Below the pieces are notes generated by a model. The model was not told the DNA's origin. It saw only the letters and a program-made list of their open reading frames with translations, and searched no databases. The position numbers and the translations under genes were made by a program. A stretch of DNA of 64,000 nt from Halomonas sp. NO4 (GTDB lineage: Bacteria > Pseudomonadota > Gammaproteobacteria > Pseudomonadales > Halomonadaceae): positions 62,001 to 126,000 of the forward strand of contig NZ_WHMA01000008.1 in the NCBI RefSeq assembly GCF_010994375.1, read 5' to 3'. Below, one piece after another: positions 51,762 to 62,197 of this stretch. Numbering within the stretch: position 1 is the stretch's first letter; each line of letters starts with the position of its first letter.

Positions 51762-52403
51762 ATGAAAGGTCCCTTCTCACGCCGACTCTTGATGCCCGCC
51801 CTGCTCGGCGCGGCCCTCGTCCCGCTTGCCCTCTCCGCCGCGGCCTTCTCCGGCAAGGGTGGCGACTGGCACGAGCAGCGCCAGGAGATGTTCGAGCGCG
51901 CGGGCATCGACGAAGCCACCCGCGAGGCGCTGGCCGAGGCCCGAGACGAGCACCGTCAGGCCCTGCGCGACCTTCGCGAAGAACACCAGGCGCGTCTCGA
52001 CGAGATCCTCAGTGACGAGCAGCGCGAGGCCCTGAAAACGGCCCGCCGCGAGCTGCGCGACGAGCGGCGCACCGAGCGCCGCGAAGCCATGCAGCAGCGC
52101 CTGACCGCACTGGTCGACAGCTGGGAGCTCAGCGAGGAAGAGCGCACCCAGCTCACCGAAGTGCGGGAATCCCTCTATGCCGACATGCAGGCGCTGCGCG
52201 ACCGCGAATTCGACTCCCGCGAGGCGCGCCGCGACGCCTGGCAGGCGCTGCGCGAGGAGCACCGCGCCGCCTTGGGCGAGCTGCTCTCCGACGAGCAGAT
52301 CGCCGAGATGAAGGCCGCCATGGCACCGCGCGGCAAGCACGGTCATGGCAAGCATCCCGGTTATCGCCACCACTCTGGCAAGGGCGACAACCGCAACGGC
52401 TGA
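51762..52403 (+). CDS. Spy/CpxP-like periplasmic chaperone with His-rich tail
   Basis: A 213-aa exported protein: signal peptide to about residue 28, then long charged helices with two LSDEQ motifs of the LTxxQ type. Spy of E. coli has 161 aa, so this one has an additional helical repeat. The C-terminal tail is rich in His, Gly and Lys (KHGHGKHPGYRHH), which could bind metal ions. ATG 51762 follows AAGGAG. Position after baeSR and the TGCAC array predict BaeR control; a chaperone role in envelope stress is inferred from the family. Confidence 0.82.
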   Translation: MKGPFSRRLLMPALLGAALVPLALSAAAFSGKGGDWHEQRQEMFERAGIDEATREALAEARDEHRQALRDLREEHQARLDEILSDEQREALKTARRELRDERRTERREAMQQRLTALVDSWELSEEERTQLTEVRESLYADMQALRDREFDSREARRDAWQALREEHRAALGELLSDEQIAEMKAAMAPRGKHGHGKHPGYRHHSGKGDNRNG

Positions 52404-52431
52404 ACCAGCGGCCACTCGCCCCTGCCTGACA

Positions 52432-52451
52432 CGCCCGGCCTCGGCCGGGCG
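52432..52451 (+). terminator. Terminator after spy
   Basis: Stem CGCCCGGCC / GGCCGGGCG with a 2-base loop, extended by an outer GACAC/GTGTC pairing. It is followed by TTCTC. Placed 29 bases after the stop. Confidence 0.6.
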
Positions 52452-52555
52452 TTCTCGTGTCGGGCAGCGACCTTCAACGATGGCCGAGCTTGCGGCGTGG
52501 CAACCGTGGGGAGTAACGTTAAGGGCCTGCTTTATTAGCCTGCAAAGGAATCGTC

Positions 52556-54292
52556 ATGCCCCGCTCCCGCAAAGGCGCCGGCTATCGCCTCCCCTTGCCC
52601 TGCCATGCGCTGCTCTCCGCCTGGCGCGCGGGCTACGGCCTTGCCGAGCTGCGCCGAGACCTGCTTGCCGGGCTGACCATCGGCATCGTCGCCGTGCCGC
52701 TCTCCATGGCGCTGGCCATCGCCACCGGGGTACCGCCCCAGCACGGGCTCTACACCGCCATCGTGGCCGGCGCCATCATCGCCCTCACCGGCGGCTCGCG
52801 CTTCAACATCTCCGGCCCTACCGCCGCCTTCGTGGTGATCCTCTTTCCCATCGTCGGCAGCCACGGCGTGGGCGGGCTCTTGCTCGCCACCCTGATGGCG
52901 GGGCTGATCCTGGTGGCGCTGGGTCTGGCACGCCTGGGCAGCCTGATCCAGTACGTACCCTACCCGGTGGTGCTGGGCTTCACCGCGGGCATCGCCGTGG
53001 TGATCGCCTTGCTGCAGCTGCCCGACTTCCTTGGCCTCACCAGGATCGAGCTCGGCGACAGCACCCTGCACAACCTGGCCGCCATCGCGCGTGCACTGCC
53101 GAACGTGGCAGCTGCCGAGCTCGGCGTGGGGCTGGTGACGCTCGCCACCCTGATCCTCTGGCCGCGGCTCAAGCTGCCGGTGCCGGCGCCGCTGGTCGGC
53201 CTGGTGGTCGGCACCCTGGCCGCGCTGCTGCTGGGCGCGCTGGGCGTGGAGATAGACACCATCGCCTCACGCTTCCATTGGGAGTTCCAAGGCCAGAGCG
53301 GCAGCGGCATTCCCCCCTTCGCGCCCAGCCTGGTGGTGCCCTGGCAGCTGCCGGGGCCCGACGGCACACCGCTGGTCGTGGATTTCGCGCTGATCCGCGA
53401 GCTGCTCGGCCCGGCGCTGGCCATCGCCATGCTGGCGGCCATCGAGTCGCTGCTCTGCGCCGTGGTGGCCGACGGCCTCACCCGCACCCGCCACGATCCC
53501 AACGCCGAGCTAATCGGCCAAGGACTCGGCAACATCGCCGTGCCCTTCTTCGGCGGCATCACCGCCACCGCCGCATTGGCCCGCACCGCCACCAACATCC
53601 GCAGCGGCGCGGCTTCGCCGCTGGCCGCGGTGGTCCACGCCCTGGTGGTGCTGCTGGCAGTGGTGGCACTGGCCGGGGTGCTGGGGCTGGTGCCCATGGC
53701 CGCCCTCGCCGCACTGCTGTTCATCATCGCCTGGAACATGAGCGAGGCGCGCCACTTCGTGCACACCCTGAGGGGCGCCCCGGGCAGCGACGTGGCGATC
53801 CTGGTGATCTGCTTCGCCCTCACCGTGGTCTTCGACATGGTGCTGGCGGTGGCGGTGGGCATGGCGCTCGCCGCGGCGCTGTTCATCCGCCGCATGGCGA
53901 CCGTCACCCATGCCCGTCGCCTCGAGGACGACGAGACCCGCGACCTGCACCGCCAGGCGGCACTCTACGACATCAACGGCCCACTGTTCTTCGGCGCCGC
54001 CGAGAAGGCCATGGCAACGCTGCGCGTGGTCGATCCGGAAGTGAAGGTGGTGCTGCTCGACATGCACGACGTGCCGAGCCTGGACGCCACCGCCATCGTC
54101 GCCCTGCAGACGCTGGCTGAAGAGCTCCACTCCCAGCAGGTGGGGCTGATCTTCGTCGGCATGGCGCCGCGCCAGGTGATCAAGCTCAAGCGCGCCGGGC
54201 TCAGTCGCAAGGCCGGCCGCCTCGCCGTGGTGCGTAACCTGGCCCAGGGGCGGCGCCTCACCGAGCGCTGGCTGGCCGCCTCCTCTCGCTGA
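52556..54292 (+). CDS. dauA: SulP transporter, DauA-like, with STAS domain
   Basis: A 578-aa SulP carrier. Signature helices: GIVAVPLSMALAIATGVPPQ near residue 45 and GFTAGIAVVIALLQLPDFLG. The C-terminal STAS has the VPSLDATAIVALQTLAEEL block. In E. coli DauA carries C4-dicarboxylates, mainly succinate at acidic pH; the substrate here is not proven. A short sequence upstream with GTTAAGG and a rare AT stretch may be the promoter. Second SulP gene of the window and clearly different from the first at 9346. Confidence 0.85.
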   Translation: MPRSRKGAGYRLPLPCHALLSAWRAGYGLAELRRDLLAGLTIGIVAVPLSMALAIATGVPPQHGLYTAIVAGAIIALTGGSRFNISGPTAAFVVILFPIVGSHGVGGLLLATLMAGLILVALGLARLGSLIQYVPYPVVLGFTAGIAVVIALLQLPDFLGLTRIELGDSTLHNLAAIARALPNVAAAELGVGLVTLATLILWPRLKLPVPAPLVGLVVGTLAALLLGALGVEIDTIASRFHWEFQGQSGSGIPPFAPSLVVPWQLPGPDGTPLVVDFALIRELLGPALAIAMLAAIESLLCAVVADGLTRTRHDPNAELIGQGLGNIAVPFFGGITATAALARTATNIRSGAASPLAAVVHALVVLLAVVALAGVLGLVPMAALAALLFIIAWNMSEARHFVHTLRGAPGSDVAILVICFALTVVFDMVLAVAVGMALAAALFIRRMATVTHARRLEDDETRDLHRQAALYDINGPLFFGAAEKAMATLRVVDPEVKVVLLDMHDVPSLDATAIVALQTLAEELHSQQVGLIFVGMAPRQVIKLKRAGLSRKAGRLAVVRNLAQGRRLTERWLAASSR

Positions 54293-54304
54293 ACGCCGGC
54301 CCCT

Positions 54305-54724
54305 TCATTCGCCGTGCAGGGTGGCCATCAACCGGCGCGTGCCGCCGTGGTCGCGATGCTCGCCGAGCCAGATGCCCTGCCAAGTGCCGAGCACGAGACG
54401 CCCGCCCTGCACCGCCAGACTGAGCTGGGTGCCGAGCAGGCTGGCGCAGACGTGGGCCGGCATGTCGTCCGGCCCCTCCAGGGTATGACGGAAGTAGGGC
54501 AGGTCGCCGGGTACCAGCCGGCGCAGGAAGGCGTCGAGGTCATGGCGCACGTCGGGGTCGGCGTTCTCGTTGAGGGTCAGCGAGGCCGAGGTGTGCAGGA
54601 GCTGCAGGTGCAAGAGCCCCGTCGCTACCTCGCGTAGCCCGGGCAGCCCCTCGACGACCTCGTCGGTGATCAGGTGAAAGCCGCGCGAGCGCGGCGCGAG
54701 GCGCAGTTCCTGCTGTTGCCACAT
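54305..54724 (-). CDS. YjbQ family protein (UPF0047)
   Basis: A 139-aa protein of the YjbQ fold with conserved His and acidic residues ([20 protein letters not shown]) and a second block ([19 protein letters not shown]). Members have weak thiamine-phosphate synthase activity and can replace ThiE in mutants. Stands alone on the minus strand, 12 bases from the end of the convergent SulP gene. Confidence 0.9.
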   Translation of the reverse strand: MWQQQELRLAPRSRGFHLITDEVVEGLPGLREVATGLLHLQLLHTSASLTLNENADPDVRHDLDAFLRRLVPGDLPYFRHTLEGPDDMPAHVCASLLGTQLSLAVQGGRLVLGTWQGIWLGEHRDHGGTRRLMATLHGE

Positions 54725-54877
54725 GGCGATTCCTCCAGCTCGGGTCTCCCGCCATGCTAACGCGCTGGACCATCAGCTCAAGGGCCGCCCTCCAGCCAGC
54801 AAGGTTATTTGATTGCTCGAGGCTAATCCGGTGACAGGCCTTCAAGGAGGCGCTGTGAACCCCTCCCTGGGCGCTAC

Positions 54878-54897
54878 CTTCGCCATCCATGGCGAAG
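54878..54897. repeat. Near-perfect palindrome in intergenic region
   Basis: CTTCGCCAT / ATGGCGAAG with a 2-base loop, about 150 bases upstream of the YjbQ gene start. Part of a 264-base gene-free stretch (54725-54988) that holds nothing else recognisable. Confidence 0.4.
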
Positions 54898-54988
54898 GAC
54901 CTCCTCTCCGGCCTGCCCCCGGCGCCTCTCGCTTTGGGCAACGGCAACTGCCCGGCTCCTGCTCCCGCCAGTGGGCAGCCAACGCATC

Positions 54989-55468
54989 TCAGTTGCGCGG
55001 ATCGTCCGCCGGATCGAGGTACTCGATGCCCCAGGGACCGGTACCGTGGAGCTGGATGACGGTCTCGCCCTCGGCGTAGCCGAACATTGGGTCGCCGGGC
55101 GCCATGATGGCGTAGCCGCCTTCCGGCAGCTCTTGCGTGGCGTCGGGATCGTAGGTCTCGCCGAGGGCGAAGTGCAGGGTGCCCTCGAGCACGGTGACCC
55201 GCTCGTAGGCCGGATGGATGTGGGGGCGGATTTCGTAGCCGTCCTCCAGGCGGATGCGCAGGGTGAAGGGCTCCTCCTCGGCCAGGCTGCCCTCGATGAT
55301 GGCGATCTCTGCGCCCTCGCCCATGGAGCCCACGGGGCCCCATTCGAACTCGTCGGGCGTGCCGAGCAGGTGGCCGTTGCCGCGGTAGGTGTCGTCCGCG
55401 GCGATCGCGGCGGTACCCATCGCCACTGCCAGGGCCGTAGCGGTCAGGATGGTGGTACGGGGATTCAT
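54989..55468 (-). CDS. Secreted cupin-domain protein
   Basis: A 159-aa protein with a signal peptide (TATALAVAMGTAAIAA) and a single cupin barrel: PHIHPAYERVTVLEGTLHF carries the His ligands and AIMAPGDPMFGYAEGE the second half. Such small periplasmic cupins have unknown activities; metal or sulfur chemistry is common. Its upstream region has a GGAAC-N17-CGTC promoter on the minus strand that is the mirror of the ECF promoter in front of the sigma gene, so it is probably part of that regulon. CAGGAG precedes ATG 55468. Confidence 0.85.
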   Translation of the reverse strand: MNPRTTILTATALAVAMGTAAIAADDTYRGNGHLLGTPDEFEWGPVGSMGEGAEIAIIEGSLAEEEPFTLRIRLEDGYEIRPHIHPAYERVTVLEGTLHFALGETYDPDATQELPEGGYAIMAPGDPMFGYAEGETVIQLHGTGPWGIEYLDPADDPRN

Positions 55469-55567
55469 GATGGTGTCTCCTGTGTCGTGAGAGTCACTCG
55501 GGCCTTGATGGCCTCCACTCGCTCTGTCGGTTGTCAGGGGCACGGCACGATGGCCGTGTTCGCCCAA

Positions 55568-55593
55568 GACGCAGCGGGCCAGGCCTGTGTTCC
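55568..55593 (-). promoter_or_regulatory. ECF-type promoter toward the cupin gene
   Basis: Minus strand GGAAC at 55593-55589 and CGTC at 55571-55568 with a 17-base spacer, a classic ECF -35/-10 pair. The predicted 5' leader to the cupin start is about 95 bases. Confidence 0.6.
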
Positions 55594-55618
55594 CGCTTTT
55601 CCGGGAACGCATTCATCG

Positions 55619-55644
55619 GGAACCTCAGGGGCCTCGGCTGCGTC
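55619..55644 (+). promoter_or_regulatory. ECF-type promoter toward the sigma operon
   Basis: GGAAC at 55619-55623 and CGTC at 55641-55644, again a 17-base spacer. Its spacer ends GCTG directly before CGTC, as does the divergent one. Another GGGAAC lies at 55603-55608 and pairs with a GTTCCCG arm (hairpin 55589-55608). Confidence 0.6.
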
Positions 55645-55779
55645 CCTGAACTACCCCTTGCCCACGCCCCCCCGGGCGGCTCAAGCTCGAAAGAAGCCCT
55701 CATGGCCCTTGCTCAACCACTCACCCGGTCCCCGCTGCCGTGGCACCCCACCCGGGCCGCGGAGACGACGAGACAGACC

Positions 55780-56394
55780 ATGTGCGATCGCCATGCCGAC
55801 CCGCGCCAATGGTTCGAAGCCCGCCTGGAGCCGTTGCTCGACCGGCTCTACGGCACGGCCCTGCGCCTGACCCGCCACCCGGACGACGCCGAGGACATCG
55901 TCGCCGAGGCGGTGGGCAAGGCGTGGCACCGCCTCGACGAGTTGCGCGACCCGGCACGCTTCGACGCCTGGCTCTTCCATATCCTCTCCAACACCTTCAT
56001 CAGCGAGTGGCGGCGACGCCAGTGCCGCCCCCAGCCAGCCAGCGAGCCCGACGCATCAGAGAACCTGGACAGCGGCGACTTCACGCTCTTCCAGCAGCTG
56101 CACCAGCCCTTCCTGCTGTGGTGGGGCAGCCTCGAGGAGCAGTTCTTCAACCAGTTGCTGCAGGAGGACCTGGCGAGTGCCATCGACGCCCTGCCCGACG
56201 GCTTTCGCGTGGTGATTGTGCTGGTGGAGGTGCAGGGCTATACGTATGAGGAGGTTTCCCGGCTGCTGGGAATCCCGCTGGGTACCGTGCGCTCGCGACT
56301 CAACCGAGCGCGTAGCCAGCTGCAGAAGCGGCTGTGGGGTCAGGCCAGGGAGGCGGGCATCACATCATCGGGACAGGGAGGTACGCCGTCATGA
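55780..56394 (+). CDS. ECF sigma factor
   Basis: A 204-aa extracytoplasmic-function sigma factor: sigma-2 region (AEDIVAEAVGKAWHRL, then FDAWLFHILSNTFISEW) and sigma-4 helix-turn-helix (EEVSRLLGIPLGTVRSRL). Between them is a longer linker than usual with Phe/Gln-rich segments. It ends in ATGA overlap with the anti-sigma gene. An alternative start at 55702 would add 26 residues and fits a shorter 5' leader from the predicted promoter; the Shine-Dalgarno is weak in both cases. It probably drives its own operon and the divergent cupin. Confidence 0.87.
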   Translation: MCDRHADPRQWFEARLEPLLDRLYGTALRLTRHPDDAEDIVAEAVGKAWHRLDELRDPARFDAWLFHILSNTFISEWRRRQCRPQPASEPDASENLDSGDFTLFQQLHQPFLLWWGSLEEQFFNQLLQEDLASAIDALPDGFRVVIVLVEVQGYTYEEVSRLLGIPLGTVRSRLNRARSQLQKRLWGQAREAGITSSGQGGTPS

Positions 56395-56654
56395 CTCCCC
56401 GGGAGCTGAGCTGTGAGGACGTGATCGAACGCCTCTTCGATTACCTCGACCGCGAGCTGGATGCCCAGCAGGCAGAGGAGATCGAGCGACACCTGGCTCG
56501 GTGCCGCGACTGCTTCACGCGCGCCGAATTCGAGAAACGACTGCGGGCTAGGGTGGAGGCGGCCGGGACCGTCACGGCACCGCCGCGGCTACGCCAACGG
56601 GTGCGACGCCTGCTCGACCGCTTCGAGGCGAACGGCTCGGACGACACGCCCTGA
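56391..56654 (+). CDS. Zinc-binding anti-sigma factor (ZAS/zf-HC2)
   Basis: A small protein of 87 aa with the ZAS pattern: a first Cys (LSCEDV), then HLARCRDC with the H-x3-C-x2-C zinc site. No membrane helix, so it is a soluble, probably redox- or metal-sensitive anti-sigma like RsrA or ChrR. ATG 56391 overlaps the sigma stop. The next gene follows after 18 bases. Confidence 0.85.
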   Translation: MTPRELSCEDVIERLFDYLDRELDAQQAEEIERHLARCRDCFTRAEFEKRLRARVEAAGTVTAPPRLRQRVRRLLDRFEANGSDDTP

Positions 56655-56672
56655 CCCCCTGAGGAGCGCCTC

Positions 56673-57904
56673 ATGGTAGCCATTCTCGGCTACTCCCGCG
56701 AGCAGATCGTCGCCGCGGTGCAGGCCATGTACACCGCCGTGGCCGAGCGGCCGGACTCGCCCTTCCACTTTCCCGTCGGTGGCGACACCAGCCACTGGCT
56801 GGGCTACCCCGCGTCGCAGACCGACAGCGTGCCACCGGCGCTGCTCGACGCCTTCGCCGGGGTCGGCTACCCCTTTCGCGCCGGGGCCATCCGCCGCGGC
56901 GAGACGGTGCTCGACATCGGCGCCGGCGCCGGCGTCGACTCGCTGATCGCCTGTCACCTCGTTGGCGCCGAAGGGCGTGTCATCGCCCTCGACCTCACCG
57001 CCGCCATGACCCGCAAGCTCAAGGGCACCGCCGCCAAGCAGGGCTTTGCCAATCTCGACGTGATCCAGGCCTCCGCGGAGCGGCTGCCGCTCTCCGATGC
57101 CAGCGTCGACAGCATCACCAGCAACGGTGCGCTCAACCTGATACCGGACAAGCGCCGTGCCATCGCCGAGATGTTCCGTGTACTGAGGCCCGGCGGCCGG
57201 GTACAACTGGCCGACGTGGTGATCCACCGCCCGGTCAGCGTGGACTGTCACGAGGACCCGCGACTGTGGGTGGAGTGCGTGGTGGGAGCCACCGTGAAAG
57301 AGGACCTGCTGGCGCTGTTCGCCGAGGCGGGTTTCGAGGATATCCAGGTAGTGGGCAGCCACGACTACTTCGCCCTGAGCCCCAGCGAGCAGACCCGCGA
57401 GATCGCGGCAAGCTTCGGCGCCCATACCCTCGAGCTCGGCATGCGCCGCGCCGCCCAGGCGCCCTCCCCGCTCAGCCGCTGGTGCCAGCGCCTCGACCCG
57501 CGCCGCGCCTGGCGCCGGCTGACCCGCCGCGGCCTGCTCGGGGTGGCAGCCCTGGGACTGGCGCTGGCGAGCTGCTACGGCACCCTGGCGCTGGCCGCCC
57601 TGCTGCCGCTGCTCGGCGTTAGTCTCGCCGTGAACGAGGGCACCTGGGCCACCACCATCGCCGGTTTCGTGTTGCTCACGCTGGGCGTGCTGGTGGCCGG
57701 CTTCCGCCGTCATCGCGCCATCGGCCCGCCCCTGCTGGCCGCGTCGGGCGCAGCCATGGTGCTTTACGCGCTCTTCATCGACTACCACGCCCTGGTGGAG
57801 CTGGCCGGCTTCGTGCTGCTGGCCGCGGCCGCGCTGTGGGACCTTCACCAGCGCCGCCGCCAGGAAGCACGGCTGTTGGGGCTGGAAGCCCCCGCAGATC
57901 CCAG

Positions 57905-57908
<4 letters not shown>
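56673..57908 (+). CDS. ArsM-like methyltransferase fused to a MerC-like membrane domain
   Basis: A 411-aa two-part protein. Residues about 1-270 are a SAM methyltransferase: motif I at 79-94 ([16 protein letters not shown]) and a C-terminal pair C192 and C202 ([13 protein letters not shown]) in the place of arsenite-binding cysteines of ArsM. Residues about 285-405 have four hydrophobic helices ending [20 protein letters not shown], like MerC membrane proteins, though only one Cys (ASCYGT) is seen in place of the MerC pair. The operon with an ECF sigma and zinc anti-sigma suggests a metal, metalloid or redox stress response. Substrate unproven. Confidence 0.75.
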
Positions 57909-60106
<2,198 letters not shown>

Positions 60107-60134
60107 GCTCCGTTCGCCTCGCCGTCAACGCGAC

Positions 60135-60656
60135 TCAGGGCACATGGATGCGCGCCACGTGCCACACGGAACGGAAGCGGATGCTCTCGGTGAGCAGCTC
60201 CGGATGGTCATCGAAGGGATAGAGCACCAGCATGGGACCGAAGTCGCGCACGGCGATGGGTTCGCCGTCGCGCTCCAGGGCGAGGATCACGTCGTAGTCG
60301 TGGAGGTCTGACACCGGGATTTCCGCCTCGTAGTCGTTGAGCGCGCGGACCCGCACGTGCTGCGCCTCGGCCCCGGCCTCGGCGAGCACGGCGCGCAGCA
60401 GCGGACCCTCGAAGCGAAACACGCCCTGCGTCCAGGGAATGCGAGTCTCGATGACGCGGGTCGGCAGGGCCATCAGTTGGGTGCGGTCGAGGTGCAGCTC
60501 GTCACCGACGTTGGGGTGGGCGATGTCGCCCTCCACGCGCAGCAGGACCTCCCCTTCGGGTGGCGGCAGGGCGTCGGCCAAGGCGGTGAGGGACAGGACA
60601 CACAGCAGAGTCACACCCAGGGTCGACAGGAAACGCTGGAGAGGGTCACGAAACAT
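60135..60656 (-). CDS. Periplasmic molybdopterin-oxidoreductase-like domain protein without cofactor cysteine
   Basis: A 173-aa protein with a signal peptide (residues 1-29), then a small domain of the sulfite-oxidase molybdopterin-binding fold (LMALPTRVIETRIPW, then FEGPLLRAVLAEAG). The only cysteine is in the signal peptide, so the molybdenum-ligating Cys is missing and catalysis is unlikely. Genes of this kind often precede hybrid kinases or diguanylate cyclases; it may sense a ligand and pass the signal to the kinase 28 bases downstream. Confidence 0.8.
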   Translation of the reverse strand: MFRDPLQRFLSTLGVTLLCVLSLTALADALPPPEGEVLLRVEGDIAHPNVGDELHLDRTQLMALPTRVIETRIPWTQGVFRFEGPLLRAVLAEAGAEAQHVRVRALNDYEAEIPVSDLHDYDVILALERDGEPIAVRDFGPMLVLYPFDDHPELLTESIRFRSVWHVARIHVP

Positions 60657-60751
60657 GGCGGCAGTTCCGGTGGTGAACGGAGTCTGCCGCCAAGGTTACG
60701 CGATCGCGCGCGAAAGGTCAGCCGAAGCCTGATTAGGGTCGCCGCAGGGGC

Positions 60752-61567
60752 TCAGGCCGACGCCTTGTCGATCGGCTCGCAGCGCACCAGCTCCTCGTAG
60801 GCGTGCCAGCTGGCATGCCCCAGCACCGGCAGGATCAGCGCCAGGCCGATGTAGAAGGTGAGCACGCCCACCAGCACGCAGCCGGTGAGAATCGCCGCCC
60901 ACAGCAGCATGGGGCGGAAGTTGCGGGCCACGGCGCGCACGCTGGCCTCGATGCCCTCCATGAAGGTGAGCTCCTGATCCATCAGGGTGGGAATGGCCAC
61001 CACGCTGATGGAGAAGGCGCCAAAGGCCAGCACGGCGCCCACAGCGGTGCCCACAGCGATCATGCCCAGTCCCTGGGGGGTGGTGAGCAGCGAGGCGTAG
61101 AGGGTCGCCGGGTCGGGGGCCTCGAAGCCGAAGAAGAGCGCGAACAGCAGGGTCGCGAAGCGAATCCAGGCCAGGAAGAAGATCATCATCATCACGCCCA
61201 TCATGGCCAGCTGGCCGGCATGAGACCGCCAAGCGCTGAAGGCGTCGCCCAAGTGTGGCGCGCGGTTGGCCTCCAGGGCGCGACTGATCCCGTAGGAGCC
61301 CACCGCCACCAGCGGGCCGATGAACATGAAGCCGGCCACCATGGGCAGCAGCCAGTGCCACAGGTCCAGCATGATGGCGCCGACGGTGACCGCGATGCTC
61401 AGCCCCACCCAGAACATGCCGTAGGCGAGGCTCACCGCCGTGGCCTGGCGGAAGTCCTCGAAGCCGGCCGACAGCCAGGCGCGGGGCCGATCCATACCGA
61501 TCGGATTGATGGTGATCCGTACCGTGGGTACCGCAGACTGCCGAGAGGAGCGTGTCGTTGCGTTCAT
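60752..61567 (-). CDS. DUF2189 multi-pass membrane protein
   Basis: A 271-aa membrane protein with about six helices (WHWLLPMVAGFMFIGPLVAVG is among them). The DUF2189 family is found beside cytochrome oxidase or stress genes, with no defined function. ATG 61567 is used: a 13-codon longer frame has no better ribosome site. It has GGGG(TAAGCC) upstream, a weak Shine-Dalgarno. It stands alone between the kinase partner and the universal stress protein. Confidence 0.85.
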   Translation of the reverse strand: MNATTRSSRQSAVPTVRITINPIGMDRPRAWLSAGFEDFRQATAVSLAYGMFWVGLSIAVTVGAIMLDLWHWLLPMVAGFMFIGPLVAVGSYGISRALEANRAPHLGDAFSAWRSHAGQLAMMGVMMMIFFLAWIRFATLLFALFFGFEAPDPATLYASLLTTPQGLGMIAVGTAVGAVLAFGAFSISVVAIPTLMDQELTFMEGIEASVRAVARNFRPMLLWAAILTGCVLVGVLTFYIGLALILPVLGHASWHAYEELVRCEPIDKASA

Positions 61568-61754
61568 TGGCTTACCCCGTTGTTGCCTCTTGTTCTGGTG
61601 TTGCATCTTGTCCTGGTCACGCCTTCTTACTGTAGTTGACCAAGGACAAGCCTGCTGAATCGCAGCGTGTACACGACGACGCCTGCACCAACGGTGGGGG
61701 TGCAGGCGTCAGTCAGAGGTGGGGCGCCAGTCGGCGCCCGACAGAGAGGCCGAT

Positions 61755-62183
61755 TCAGCGCACGATCATCACCGAGATCTTGGAGTGGTGCACCACGTGC
61801 TCGGCATTGGGGCCGAGCACGTAGTCGGCGAACTTGCGCTTGTTGTGGGAGGCCATGACAATCAGGTCGGCCTCCACCTTCTTGGCCGCCTTGATGATCG
61901 ACTCCCAGGGCGAGCCGTCGACGATCACGCTCTGCACCTGGATGTCCTCCGGCACGTGCTCCTGGATGAACTTGTGCTGCGCCTCGGAGAGCGCCTCGTG
62001 AGCCTTCTCGGCGAAGCCGTTGGGGAAGTAGGCCCCCACCAGCGGCATGCGGAAATCCGGCATCACCGTGACCACGTGCAGCGAGGCACCGAAGGTGCGA
62101 CACAGGGTCACCGCCGTGGGCAGCGCCTTGTTCCAGGAGTTCTCTTCGTTGAGGTCCACCGGCAACACGATCTTGTGATACAT
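61755..62183 (-). CDS. Single-domain universal stress protein
   Basis: A 142-aa UspA-fold protein (KIVLPVDLNEENSWNKAL; then IVMASHNKRKFADYVLGPNAEHVV with the ATP-binding pattern). In Halomonas, TeaD is an ATP-binding universal stress protein that regulates the ectoine TRAP transporter TeaABC; this gene sits 14 bases after a TRAP permease in the same way, but the permease is of the fused type. ATG 62183 has AAGGAG nine bases before it; ATG 62201 and 62189 are less likely. Confidence 0.9.
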   Translation of the reverse strand: MYHKIVLPVDLNEENSWNKALPTAVTLCRTFGASLHVVTVMPDFRMPLVGAYFPNGFAEKAHEALSEAQHKFIQEHVPEDIQVQSVIVDGSPWESIIKAAKKVEADLIVMASHNKRKFADYVLGPNAEHVVHHSKISVMIVR

Positions 62184-62197
62184 GGTCATCGTCTCCT

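Noticed and set aside
61854-61862. A further CATGACAAT
   Set aside because: Inside the universal stress coding sequence at a conserved IVMAS segment; one chance hit is expected.
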